DNA of 52,773 bases from Actinobacteria bacterium UBA2286. GTDB taxonomy: Bacteria; Actinomycetota; Coriobacteriia; Anaerosomatales; Anaerosomataceae. The position numbers and the translations under genes were made by a program. Below are positions 25,162-33,245 of the stretch, in pieces. Within the stretch, counting starts at the first letter, position 1. Every line of letters starts with the position of its first letter. The stretch covers positions 1 through 52,773 of the forward strand of contig DDWM01000039.1 of NCBI GenBank assembly GCA_002345925.1, written 5' to 3'. The notes under the pieces are model-generated. The model made no database searches, was not told the DNA's origin, and worked only from the letters and a program-made list of their open reading frames with translations.

Positions 25162-25848
25162 ATGCAAAGTGCTCTGGTCGTTGACGACGAGGCGAATATC
25201 CGCGAGCTGGTGAGCGTCTATCTCACCTCGGCAGGCTTTGCTGTCGAGCAGGCAGAGGACGGCGTCACCGGGCTGATGAGTGCCTTGTCTGGGGAGTTCG
25301 ACATCGTGGTGCTCGATATCATGCTTCCCGGGCTGGATGGCGCGTCCGTGTGCCGTCAGTTGCGTGAGACGTCGAGCGTCCCTGTGATCATGCTTACGGC
25401 GCGCGATACCGAGCTCGATAAGATCGCGGCCCTTGAGAGCGGCGCCGATGATTACTTGACCAAACCATTCAGCCCGCCTGAACTTGTGGCCCGCGTGCGG
25501 GCCGTGCTCCGGAGAACTGGGGCTGGAGCTCAGGCTCAGGAGCAGCTACGAATCGGAGGCCTCACGCTGAATCCGTCCACACGCGAGGTGGCAGTTGATG
25601 GACAGACCGTCGAGTTGACCGCCAAGGAATTCGACCTGCTCGCGGTCATGATGCGCGACGCAGGAGTCGTCTTCAGCCGTGAGCGGCTGCTGGAAGCTGC
25701 CTGGGGGTTCAGCGATTACGTTGATTCCCGTGGAATCGATGTGCACATCAAGCACATGCGCGAGAAGCTCGGAGACAGCGCGCTTGCGCCGAGGTTCCTG
25801 GAGACCGTTCGCGGAGTGGGATATCGGGTGCGAAGGGACGCTGAATGA
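25162..25848 (+). CDS. OmpR/PhoB-family response regulator
   Basis: 228 residues. The receiver domain (1-120) has acidic residues in 'VVDDEAN', the phospho-acceptor Asp in 'IVVLDIMLPGLDG' (about residue 52), Thr in 'IMLTAR' and Lys in 'YLTKPFSPPEL'. The C-terminal winged helix (about 130-226) shows 'LTAKEFDLLAVMM', 'SRERLLEAAWG' and 'VRGVGYRVRR'. It acts as a DNA-binding regulator once phosphorylated by the kinase encoded immediately downstream, with a four-base overlap. The ATG follows AAGGGGGC. A candidate direct-repeat target lies at 27278-27306. Confidence 0.95.
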   Translation: MQSALVVDDEANIRELVSVYLTSAGFAVEQAEDGVTGLMSALSGEFDIVVLDIMLPGLDGASVCRQLRETSSVPVIMLTARDTELDKIAALESGADDYLTKPFSPPELVARVRAVLRRTGAGAQAQEQLRIGGLTLNPSTREVAVDGQTVELTAKEFDLLAVMMRDAGVVFSRERLLEAAWGFSDYVDSRGIDVHIKHMREKLGDSALAPRFLETVRGVGYRVRRDAE

Positions 25849-27269
25849 CCTCATCGGGTGTCCCTGCGCAAAGAGGCTCTTTGGTTCGGAGCACGCAACT
25901 CTCGATGCTTGCCGTCGCGGCCGTCTCGGCATTGGTCGTGTTCGTGGTCTTCTACGTTGCCTGGACGCAGTACACAGTCGCGGTGCGCACGACCGAGCTG
26001 TCTCGTCAGACGGTGGCCCTTGCAAGTGGCCTCTCAGCGGGCGGAACGCTCACCGAGGGCGATGCTTCGTCCGATGGCATCCGTCAGCAGCTCTTTCGGG
26101 TGCAGGCAAGTCTCATAGGCGCGCGCCTGCTGGTAACTGATGACTCCGGAGTCGTCGAGCTCTCTAGTGGCACAGACGATCAGGGTCCGAGCAGTGTAGG
26201 CATCGACTCGCTGGGCGAGGCTGACGCGCGCGGGGTGAAGACGGCTGTGCGGTCGCTCTCGGGTATCAGTCGCGTGCTCGTCGTCGCCGCGCCTGTCGAG
26301 CACGGTGGCTGGCTGGTTGCGCTTCAGCCGGTGAGCGAGATCTCGGCGGCCGGTAATTGGGTGCTGATGCTTCTGCTCGGCAGCGTCGCAGTTGCGCTCA
26401 TTGTCGCCTGGGCCACCGGGTCTGTGCTCGCGCGTCGACTGACCGCGCCGATACTGAGTTTGCGCGCCGGTGCCGAGGCTATCTCGGCGGGCGAGTGGGG
26501 GCATCAGGTCCCCGAGGAGGGTGCGGCCGAGATCGCGTCGCTTGCGGCCTCATTCAACTCGATGTCTTCGAGGGTGTCCGACGCCTACACGGCGCAGAAG
26601 CACTTCGTAGGGGACGTCTCCCACGAGCTTCGCACGCCGATCACATCCATTCAGGGGTTCGCCGGCGCTCTTCTGGACGGGACCGTTGAGGATGAGGAGA
26701 CCGCCCAAAGATTCATCAAGGTGATTCGCCAAGAAGCTCAGCGTCTCGGCGACCTCACTACGACACTGCTCGCGCTCTCCGACTTGGATGCCGGACGTGT
26801 CGAGGTCGCCCGGCGCCGGATCGACACCGTCGCGCTGGGGGACGCATTGCGAGCCCGGCATGCGCCCGAAGCCGAGGCGGCTCAGATCGCGCTGCACATC
26901 GACGACCTGGCGCCAGAAGGCGTGCACCCTCTCGGTGACGAGTCCCGGCTGCTTCAGGTTACCTCGGCGCTCATCACGAATGCGATCAACTACACGCCGG
27001 CAGGGGGCAATGTGACGGTTTCTGCCGAGGCAGATGCTGCTGCATGGCGACTGCACGTGGACGACAACGGCCCGGGGATACCCGTTGAGGATCGGGAGCG
27101 CATCTTCGAGCGCTTCGTGCGACTTGACCCGTCCCGCTCGGCAGCCGGGGGCTCAGGGCTTGGTCTTTCGATATGCAGACGTCTGATGCTGCTGATGGGC
27201 GGAGCCGTGAGTGCGGGCGAATCGCCGTTTGGTGGCGCCCGGTTGGAGCTTGAGCTGCCGTTGTCCTAG
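25845..27269 (+). CDS. Sensor histidine kinase, PhoR/VicK-like
   Basis: 474 residues. Transmembrane helices at about 18-42 and 168-190 enclose an extracytoplasmic sensor of about 125 residues. A HAMP linker ('RRLTAPILSLRAGAEAISAG') leads to the H-box 'FVGDVSHELRTPITS' (His near residue 262). The ATPase domain shows 'ITNAINYTPAG', 'VDDNGPGIPVEDRERIFERF' and 'GGSGLGLSICRRL'. It autophosphorylates and passes the phosphate to the OmpR-type regulator encoded just upstream, whose stop it overlaps by four bases. The ligand is unknown; the following secreted protein and lipoprotein genes are candidate targets or partners. Confidence 0.95.
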   Translation: MTSSGVPAQRGSLVRSTQLSMLAVAAVSALVVFVVFYVAWTQYTVAVRTTELSRQTVALASGLSAGGTLTEGDASSDGIRQQLFRVQASLIGARLLVTDDSGVVELSSGTDDQGPSSVGIDSLGEADARGVKTAVRSLSGISRVLVVAAPVEHGGWLVALQPVSEISAAGNWVLMLLLGSVAVALIVAWATGSVLARRLTAPILSLRAGAEAISAGEWGHQVPEEGAAEIASLAASFNSMSSRVSDAYTAQKHFVGDVSHELRTPITSIQGFAGALLDGTVEDEETAQRFIKVIRQEAQRLGDLTTTLLALSDLDAGRVEVARRRIDTVALGDALRARHAPEAEAAQIALHIDDLAPEGVHPLGDESRLLQVTSALITNAINYTPAGGNVTVSAEADAAAWRLHVDDNGPGIPVEDRERIFERFVRLDPSRSAAGGSGLGLSICRRLMLLMGGAVSAGESPFGGARLELELPLS

Positions 27270-27277
27270 GCTGCCAG

Positions 27278-27306
27278 CTCAACCGCAACTCAACATGACA
27301 CTCACA
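27278..27306 (+). promoter_or_regulatory. Direct repeats with 11-12 base period, possible OmpR-type site
   Basis: CTCAAC occurs at 27278 and 27289, with CTCACA at 27301, giving periods of 11 and 12 bases. OmpR/PhoB-family regulators typically bind tandem half-sites spaced 11 bases apart. The site lies just after the kinase stop and about 90 bases upstream of the secreted protein gene. The repeats are visible; binding is inferred. Confidence 0.4.
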
Positions 27307-27393
27307 CGCAGACAACCTCGAAGCCCGATAACTATATCGAAGGCGGTTCCTGTGCAGCGTGAACCGCGTTACGATGAGACCGAGGTGGTTAGT

Positions 27394-27933
27394 ATGACGA
27401 AGAAGATTCGAAACATAGCAGCTGTTGTCACAGCTCTGGTTCTTGTGATGGCACTCGCGGTTCCGGCTGTTGCAGCGCCGGGCGCAGGGAAGCTTGGAAC
27501 ACAGTCCGCATCTTCTGTTGCGTCCAGCGGACCCAACGCCGAGCAGAGGCTCGAGAACCTCCAGAACCGGATAGCGAACGTGCTGCGGGCGCGCAAAGCT
27601 CGCTTTGATGCTGTCGCCGCCAACCTTGTGAAGCGACAGGACCGCGTTGAGGCGCTTGCCGCCAAGGTCGAGACGCTGGGCGGAGACGTGACAAAGGTCC
27701 GTGCGCAGATCGCCGAGTCCGTCAAGCTTCTGGAGCAAGCGCGTGTGCAGGAGCAGGCTTGCGTGAACGCATTCCAGGAGGTTCCTGAGGCGACGAACAG
27801 AGGCGCTGCGTTCCGCGCAGCCAAGGCTGAAGGTCGCGAGTCAGTCCAGCTCATGAAGCAGTCCCGGGTCCGGCTTCGCGATGCAGCGGGCGCACTTGCC
27901 AGGATCGCCGAAGGCCTGGCGACGGAGGAATAG
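27394..27933 (+). CDS. Small secreted helical protein
   Basis: 179 residues with a clear signal peptide ('IAAVVTALVLVMALAVPAVA-A'). The mature part is nearly all Ala/Arg/Glu/Lys/Leu helix with heptad-like spacing ('LENLQNRIANVLRARKARFD', 'QDRVEALAAKVETLGGDVTK'), indicating a coiled coil. One Cys is present ('QACVNAF'). No family is recognised; a periplasmic-type CpxP/Spy-like adaptor look is possible but not supported by a motif. The ATG at 27394 follows GAGGTGG. Its stop overlaps the next gene's GTG by one base. The pair sits immediately downstream of the two-component system. Confidence 0.75.
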   Translation: MTKKIRNIAAVVTALVLVMALAVPAVAAPGAGKLGTQSASSVASSGPNAEQRLENLQNRIANVLRARKARFDAVAANLVKRQDRVEALAAKVETLGGDVTKVRAQIAESVKLLEQARVQEQACVNAFQEVPEATNRGAAFRAAKAEGRESVQLMKQSRVRLRDAAGALARIAEGLATEE

Positions 27934-28235
27934 TGACCAGACGCCTGATCACACTCCTCGTTCTCATTGCGCTGCTTCTCGTTGGAGCGGCAGGGTGCAA
28001 GTCGAAGAGTACTCAGAGTAGCGAGACGGACACGCTAGGCGTGTCCGTCTCGACTTCGACTCCTGATGCTTCCGCCACTCCCGACGCGACTGGTGGCGTC
28101 GACTCCGACTCCGACACGCCGTCCGCCGCCGATGCCGCAGCGATCCAGAAGGAGCTCTCGGCAATCCAGAAGGAGTTGGACGGCATGTCTATGCCGGGCG
28201 ACTCCGACTTCGATTCTATTGAAGACGAGCTCTAG
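27933..28235 (+). CDS. Small acidic lipoprotein
   Basis: 100 residues. A signal segment 'LLVLIALLLVGAAGC' ends in a lipobox-like Cys at residue 22. The mature part is low-complexity Ser/Thr/Asp/Pro, then a repeated 'AIQKELSAIQKELDGM', and an acidic tail. The start is a GTG sharing one base with the preceding stop (TAGTG), so translation is coupled. The gene ends tail-to-tail with the HD-GYP gene, sharing bases of the CTAG stop. No function can be assigned; co-export with the preceding helical protein is likely. Confidence 0.7.
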   Translation: MTRRLITLLVLIALLLVGAAGCKSKSTQSSETDTLGVSVSTSTPDASATPDATGGVDSDSDTPSAADAAAIQKELSAIQKELDGMSMPGDSDFDSIEDEL

Positions 28236-29713
28236 AGGTACTGCCAGACGTCCTCGATGCCGGCTTCGGCCGCCGGGACGCACTCAACGATAGAGAGCCT
28301 GAACGTACCGCTTTCTGCCGAGATCAGCCGCAGATCCACAGTCTCCTGCACTTCCAGCCAACGACCCGCCGGGTCGATCAGTTGCTTCACGCGAGGACGC
28401 AGCAAGTCGTCGCGATTGACCCGGAACACCACGCCGGTGCCTCCGTCGCTCATGCGAACGACTGCGCCCATCGGGTAGATGCCCAGCATCGCCACGAGCG
28501 CCTTTGTGAGACTCGGATCGTACGCCTTGTTCCGACCCTGCATCAGCACAGCGAGCGCCTTGTCCGGTCGGATCTCGCGGCGGAACGGCCGCCTGGTCGT
28601 CATCGCGTCGTAGGCGTCGCACAGCGCGACCACCTTGCTGAACAAGTGCTGCTCACTCGGCGCGCTGACCTCCGGATAGCCCTGCATATCGTGGCGCTGG
28701 TGATGCTCGTACGCCACGACCATCGGCATCTGGTCCACGAGTTGAATGCGCTTGAGCAGGTCGGCCCCCTCGGTGGCGTGGCTCTTCACGACCTGCCATT
28801 CATCCGCCGAGAGGGGACCCTCTTTGTTGAGTATGTCCTCCGGGATGCGGACCTTGCCGAGGTCATACAGCAGCGCCGAGAGTCCGAGCGATTTGAGCGA
28901 CTCGTCATCCAGGCCGAGCGATGCGCCCAACGAGAGCGAGAGTATGCACACGTTGATCGAGTGATTGAGCGTGTAGTCGTCGTGGCTCTTGATCGCGGTG
29001 AGTCCCAACACCGCAGCGGGATCCTTGAACAGGTTGTCGAGCAGGTTGCTCACCATGCTCTGCAGCGGCGCGACCTCGAAGACCTTGCCGAGCTTCACCT
29101 GCGTCTCCACGTCGTGCATCATGCTGACGCCCTGGTCGTAGTCCTTGCGAGCGTCGAGTTTGTTCTGGCGCGCCTCGGCCTCACGGACTTCTTCGTCCAG
29201 CTCGGTCGTCTCCATGACCTTCACCGCGGTGGCGCCACGCGCCTCAAGGAAGGAGCGGGCGCTGTCGATGTCCGCGATACCACCCTCGTTGAGCAGTGCC
29301 GCCAGCGCGCTCGCATCAGCCTCGCCGAAGCTCATATCCAGTGTGACCGAGGAGATCTCGCGTGCCATCAGATCCTCGATCAGCTTGCGGTAAGTGACGC
29401 TTTCCTCGGGCAGCACGTGGTTCTCGATGAAAAGCGTGCTCTTGTAGACGTTGATCGTGACCTCTTCAAAGCCGATATCCATGATGCCGCCAACTGCGGC
29501 GACCAGGTCGGTGTTCGACTGCATCACGAGCGGGTGCGAGGGTGGATACAGCGATGCGTTCGTCTGCGCAACGGCGAACGCGCGTGCAAGCTCGCGGGCA
29601 TGCTCAAGGCGCTTGGCGGTCGCGAAGGGTGTTCTACTCGCGGGCTGAGCCATCGAGGCAATCTCCTCGTTGGACTCCAGCCGCTCCCCATTGCTCTTCA
29701 TTTCGTCGGTCAC
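28232..29713 (-). CDS. Degenerate HD-GYP domain protein
   Basis: 493 residues. Residues about 36-150 form an N-terminal module containing 'LYPPSHP' (55-61), also found in the adjacent HEAT protein. The HD-GYP domain spans about 235-400. Its 'YTLNHSINVCILSLSLG' and GYP segment 'HHQRHDMQGYPE' (H337, H338, GYP 345-347) are kept, but the HD dyad reads YD (Tyr283-Asp284, in 'LLYDLGKVRIP'). Active HD-GYP enzymes hydrolyse cyclic di-GMP using metals held by this His-Asp pair, so activity is doubtful. A C-terminal extension of about 70 residues follows. The GTG start overlaps the upstream gene's stop by four bases. Confidence 0.88.
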   Translation of the reverse strand: MTDEMKSNGERLESNEEIASMAQPASRTPFATAKRLEHARELARAFAVAQTNASLYPPSHPLVMQSNTDLVAAVGGIMDIGFEEVTINVYKSTLFIENHVLPEESVTYRKLIEDLMAREISSVTLDMSFGEADASALAALLNEGGIADIDSARSFLEARGATAVKVMETTELDEEVREAEARQNKLDARKDYDQGVSMMHDVETQVKLGKVFEVAPLQSMVSNLLDNLFKDPAAVLGLTAIKSHDDYTLNHSINVCILSLSLGASLGLDDESLKSLGLSALLYDLGKVRIPEDILNKEGPLSADEWQVVKSHATEGADLLKRIQLVDQMPMVVAYEHHQRHDMQGYPEVSAPSEQHLFSKVVALCDAYDAMTTRRPFRREIRPDKALAVLMQGRNKAYDPSLTKALVAMLGIYPMGAVVRMSDGGTGVVFRVNRDDLLRPRVKQLIDPAGRWLEVQETVDLRLISAESGTFRLSIVECVPAAEAGIEDVWQYL

Positions 29714-31524
29714 GTGGGCATCTCCCCTCGGTCTTCCTCCAGCAGTGCTAGCGTTCTTTGTGCGAGGTATCGCAACTCGCGATTCTTCTTCCCGATGACG
29801 AGCTTGCGCTTGGCCAGCCGTTTCAGAAGCGGCACGGCCTGTGGCGTCTTAAGCAAAGACAAGCTATTGAGAACTTCTTTCTTGAGCTCGTAGTTCCTTT
29901 CGAAGAGGTAGATATCTTCCAGAATCCGAATCAGCGCCGGTGCAGCCTCGGTCACTTTCGCGCGACCGATCTCGCGGGCGGCGACGCGGCGCGTTGCGGG
30001 ATCCCAGTGGGCCAGCGCCTTCTGGAGCATCGCGGTGCTGTCTGGCCCGGGCACGTCGGCAAGTGCACTTATGGCCGAGGCGCGCACGCCGCTGTCGATG
30101 TGATCGAGGGCCTGGCTCACCACGGGCGTGAGGCGTTTGTCCTGCAGCGATACCAGGAGCCTGACGACGGCAGACGCCTGCGCTGGCGTGCCGGTTCGCA
30201 GCATCCTCGCCGCAACCGGTCCAACGACCTCGGAGAGCCTTGCCGCCGAGCGCGCCAGTCGGATGCGGGTCTCTTCCGAGCCCGCTACGTACGCGTCAAG
30301 CACCGACTCAGCGACGGCATTTCGTGTGGCGGATACCGCTGCCCCAAGTTCTGGATCTGATGACATGTCGCTTAGCAATCCGAACGCCGAGCCAAGGTCG
30401 GCGGGAGCGCCCGTCTTGAGCACCGATTTGATGGCGTCGCTGATGGCCTGCAGCGCCTCGGCATTGGGCTTGTTTCTGGCAACATCGACAGTTGTCGAGA
30501 GTGCCTTGGATGCGGCCGAGCCGGGCGTGGAGGCACGCATCAGTGACTCGATGTAGATCTGATCGTTTTCGTCGGATTCGGCCACCTCGGCCACCAGGGC
30601 CGGTACATCGGGCGCTTCCGGGACACCTCGGTCATGTTCGCTCTGTGCCGCCGGCCTGAGAAGTGCTGCAAGTTCCCGCTGGATCTCAGGTGGCAATTCG
30701 ATCGAACTCATGAGTGAATCGGGTGCTAGTCCCGCGCTGGTTGCGGCGAGCTTCAGAAGCCTGGCAAGTGACGCCGTCGGCATCTTGGCGATTGCATCGA
30801 GCATGCCCTGCATAGGCGAGCCGCCGCCGTCCTTCACGAGCGCGGAGGTGAGGATCTTCACCCGCGATTCTTCGTCCAGACGCAGAAGCGCATCCGCCAC
30901 CCGGCGCGCCGCTAGGTCGCGGGCCGCAGCCTCGTACGCGTCAACTGCCCGCGCCACCACGTCGTCGCCCGTGCCTGCAGCCGCATCGGCGGCCCACTGC
31001 GCGGCAGCAGCCGCGACTTCGGGGCCGATCTCATCCAGGGGTGCCGAGGTCAGGTCGATTCCCATCAGTCCGGATTCAGTGGATGCCCTGAGTGAGACTT
31101 CGACAAGCGCGATGTTGCTCACGCCGGCGCTCAGCAGTGCTGCTCGTGCGCCTCCACCTGCGCGTACCGCTTTGGCGTCAGCGCCGAGTATGTCGAGGAA
31201 TGCGGATGTCTCGGCGGTGGTGATTCCGGGCGCGATGATCAGCTGCCCAACCTGGAGTGCGTGGAGCTCCTCGGCAAGTCCTGCGATCTGGGTCTGTCCC
31301 GCGCCAACGCTGATGTCGCCCAAGAGGAATCGGGCGCGGTCAACGCGCAGCTGGAGCGGGCCGACGGAGGCAACGCGGCGGCTCTCTTCGGTGAAGTGCG
31401 CAATCGCGTCTTCCCGCATCGGGCTGGACGGCGGGTAGAGGCGAACGGCATTGGCCGCAATCGAGAGCAGCCTAAGCAGCTGCTCCGCGCGTGCCGACGG
31501 GCTGTTGCCGCCGGAACCGTTCAC
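29710..31524 (-). CDS. HEAT-repeat protein with N-terminal 'LYPP' module
   Basis: 604 residues from a GTG preceded by GGAGGAGGG; a longer frame upstream lacks a ribosome site. Residues 12-130 form a module with 'LYPPSSP' (29-35) that resembles the N-terminus of the downstream HD-GYP protein. The middle is Ala-rich helix. From about residue 380 to the end, helical HEAT-like repeats dominate ('RSAARLSEVVGPVAARML', 'DSGVRASAISALADV', 'DPATRRVAAREIGRAKV', 'PQAVPLLKRLAKRKL'), which usually build protein-binding solenoids. No signal peptide is present, so it is cytoplasmic. It is the first gene of a two-gene unit with the HD-GYP gene. Its role is unknown. Confidence 0.82.
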   Translation of the reverse strand: MNGSGGNSPSARAEQLLRLLSIAANAVRLYPPSSPMREDAIAHFTEESRRVASVGPLQLRVDRARFLLGDISVGAGQTQIAGLAEELHALQVGQLIIAPGITTAETSAFLDILGADAKAVRAGGGARAALLSAGVSNIALVEVSLRASTESGLMGIDLTSAPLDEIGPEVAAAAAQWAADAAAGTGDDVVARAVDAYEAAARDLAARRVADALLRLDEESRVKILTSALVKDGGGSPMQGMLDAIAKMPTASLARLLKLAATSAGLAPDSLMSSIELPPEIQRELAALLRPAAQSEHDRGVPEAPDVPALVAEVAESDENDQIYIESLMRASTPGSAASKALSTTVDVARNKPNAEALQAISDAIKSVLKTGAPADLGSAFGLLSDMSSDPELGAAVSATRNAVAESVLDAYVAGSEETRIRLARSAARLSEVVGPVAARMLRTGTPAQASAVVRLLVSLQDKRLTPVVSQALDHIDSGVRASAISALADVPGPDSTAMLQKALAHWDPATRRVAAREIGRAKVTEAAPALIRILEDIYLFERNYELKKEVLNSLSLLKTPQAVPLLKRLAKRKLVIGKKNRELRYLAQRTLALLEEDRGEMPT

Positions 31525-31591
31525 ATTTCCCTCCTCCACAAATCGAGACCCTGTGAGGATTATCGGCGTACGCACGGCAAACCTGTTGGGA

Positions 31592-31606
31592 TAGTGTGAA
31601 ACACTA
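31592..31606. promoter_or_regulatory. Perfect palindrome in divergent intergenic region
   Basis: TAGTGT, three bases, ACACTA: a perfect 6-base-arm inverted repeat between the divergent HEAT-protein and ImmA/IrrE-like genes. The position fits an operator. A good -10 box (TATAAT, 31653-31658) for the rightward gene lies 47 bases away; no good -35 accompanies it. Confidence 0.35.
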
Positions 31607-31687
31607 GCCCTGTATATCGCGCCGTTACACACCGATATATGTCTATGGTACCTATAATGAGCCAAGTCGCACGCTTGAGGAGTGAAC

Positions 31688-32182
31688 TTGGTCCTCCGAT
31701 CTGATAATTACTACCGAGAACTCGCCGAGAACGCGGTGAGGCAGTCGGGCATCGATGAGCCGCCGATCTCGACCTCGCTGGTGGCGTCGCGCCTCGGCGT
31801 GCCCGTTGTCGAGATGCCACTGCCGCCGTGGTTCACCTCGGCGCTCATCTACGAGGACGGCATGCCGGCGGTTCTTCTGAACAGCTCACGTGAGCCGCAT
31901 ATCCAGGTAGCCGGTCTTGGTCACGCTTTAGGGCACCTGCTTATCGTGATCGACGATGCTTCGGTGGGATATCCCAAAGGTGGGCTCACGAACCATCACT
32001 CAGCCGATGTGATCGCCGAGGAGCTGGAAACGCCGGGGTACATGGTCGCCGATCAGGCTCAGAAGTGGTTCAACGACTATCGATACCTGGCGAGACTCTT
32101 TGGCGTGAGCGAGAAGCGCATGCTTGAGAAGATGAACGCGCTTGGAATCATCAAGAACCGCGGCGTCATGTGGGACTACTAG
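31688..32182 (+). CDS. ImmA/IrrE-like protein lacking the catalytic Glu
   Basis: 164 residues from a TTG correctly spaced from GAGGAG (31677-31682); a GTG two codons upstream overlaps that site. The layout resembles ImmA/IrrE metallopeptidases (PF06114): a helix, 'STSLVASRLGVPVVEMPLPP', strands, then the helix normally bearing HExxH. Here it reads 'GHALGHLL', with Ala80 in place of the catalytic Glu between His79 and His83. 'EELETPGYMVAD' and 'ARLFGVSEKRMLEKMNALGI' match the C-terminal part. Zinc could still bind, but proteolysis is unlikely. No XRE partner is adjacent. It could act as a non-enzymatic binding protein. Confidence 0.72.
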   Translation: MVLRSDNYYRELAENAVRQSGIDEPPISTSLVASRLGVPVVEMPLPPWFTSALIYEDGMPAVLLNSSREPHIQVAGLGHALGHLLIVIDDASVGYPKGGLTNHHSADVIAEELETPGYMVADQAQKWFNDYRYLARLFGVSEKRMLEKMNALGIIKNRGVMWDY

Positions 32183-32205
32183 TCCCGACCCTGTAGCGAC
32201 TCTCC

Positions 32206-32239
32206 TGGTATCATCGATGGGGTCGCCGACAAGTCGGCG
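32206..32239 (+). promoter_or_regulatory. Extended -10 promoter and palindrome before the ROK kinase
   Basis: TGGTATCAT (32206-32214) is an extended -10 element. CGCCGAC-AA-GTCGGCG (32224-32239) is a perfect 7-base-arm palindrome just past the predicted start of transcription, suitable as an operator or 5' hairpin. The kinase ATG follows at 32271 after AGGAGGGG. Confidence 0.45.
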
Positions 32240-32270
32240 CAGCAGCTGTTCGACGTGAACAGGAGGGGCA

Positions 32271-33245
32271 ATGCGCACTACCTACGCAGTAGGTGTGGAT
32301 GTTGGAGGCACGCGCATCGCCGCCGGACTAGTCGAGCGCAAGGGCCGCATGGTCAAAGAGGCCAAGGTTCTCACGCCCAAGAACGGTCCTTTCGCGGTGG
32401 TGGACGCGGTTATCGATCTCATCAACGAGGTCATGGCCACAACACACCCATCGGAGATAGCCGGAATCGGTATCGGGCTTCCGGCACAGATCGATTTCCT
32501 CAAGCAATCCATCGAGTTCTGCACGAACCTGCCGCTTGCCGGCGTGGACGTGCGCTCGCTGATCATGTCGCGCATCCGCCAGGATGTGACGATCGACAAC
32601 GACGGCCATTGCGCGGGCATCGGCGAAGCGCGCTTTGGCGCTGCCAAGGGAGTCCGCGACTGCGTGATGATCACGCTCGGCACCGGCGTTGGTGGCGCTC
32701 TCTTGCTTGATGGAGAGCCGTATCGCGGTTCACGCGGCCTCGGCGGAGAGATCGGGCACATGGTTGTGCGCCTGGACGGCCCTCCGTGCCCCTGTGGAGG
32801 CTTCGGACACATAGAGTCGTATCTCGGCCGCCCGGCCATCGCAGCACGCGGGAGGGAGGCTGCACGCGCGTACAGCGGCCAGGACATCCGTGACCGAGCG
32901 AATGGCGATGCCGAGGCGGTTACCGCCGAGCACGTGGTGCAGGCGGCGCTGGCTGGCGACGAAATCGCACGCGGAATCTTGATTGAGGCTGGCGGCATTC
33001 TCGGCGAAGCGCTCGTTGGTATCGTCAACCTGCTCAATCCACGGCTGATCGTAGTCGGTGGCGGCATCGGCGAATCCGCCGACATGCTCGTTGCGCGCGC
33101 AGCAGAAGTAATCGCCGAGAAGGCGCTCGCAGGCAGACGTGATGTAAAGGTCGTGCAGGCACAGCTTGGCAATGACGCCGGTATGCTTGGCGCGGCGGGG
33201 CTCGCATTCGACGAGCACGACAGTAGGGAAGGGCTCCACCGATGA
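32271..33245 (+). CDS. ROK family sugar kinase (glucokinase-like)
   Basis: 324 residues. It has the ATP-binding 'GVDVGGTRIAAGLVE' at the N-terminus, 'DNDGHCAGIGEARFGAAKG' with the catalytic Asp, 'ITLGTGVGGALLLDGEPYRG', and the ROK signature including 'GGEIGHMVV'. The zinc site normally has His plus three Cys; here it reads 'CPCGGFGHIESY', with His replacing the third Cys. 'NPRLIVVGGGIGESADML' is the second ATP motif. Family members phosphorylate glucose or related sugars; a repressor function is excluded because there is no N-terminal HTH. The stop overlaps the DUF362 gene by four bases. Confidence 0.92.
   Translation: MRTTYAVGVDVGGTRIAAGLVERKGRMVKEAKVLTPKNGPFAVVDAVIDLINEVMATTHPSEIAGIGIGLPAQIDFLKQSIEFCTNLPLAGVDVRSLIMSRIRQDVTIDNDGHCAGIGEARFGAAKGVRDCVMITLGTGVGGALLLDGEPYRGSRGLGGEIGHMVVRLDGPPCPCGGFGHIESYLGRPAIAARGREAARAYSGQDIRDRANGDAEAVTAEHVVQAALAGDEIARGILIEAGGILGEALVGIVNLLNPRLIVVGGGIGESADMLVARAAEVIAEKALAGRRDVKVVQAQLGNDAGMLGAAGLAFDEHDSREGLHR

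Noticed and set aside
21550..25848. Histidine kinase at 21550 as partner of the response regulator at 25162
   Set aside because: An unrelated gene lies between, and the regulator overlaps its own kinase gene at 25845, which is the more probable partner.
28382..29893. A 503-residue open frame on the plus strand
   Set aside because: It is antisense to the HD-GYP gene and the end of the HEAT gene; no recognisable motifs and no ribosome site.
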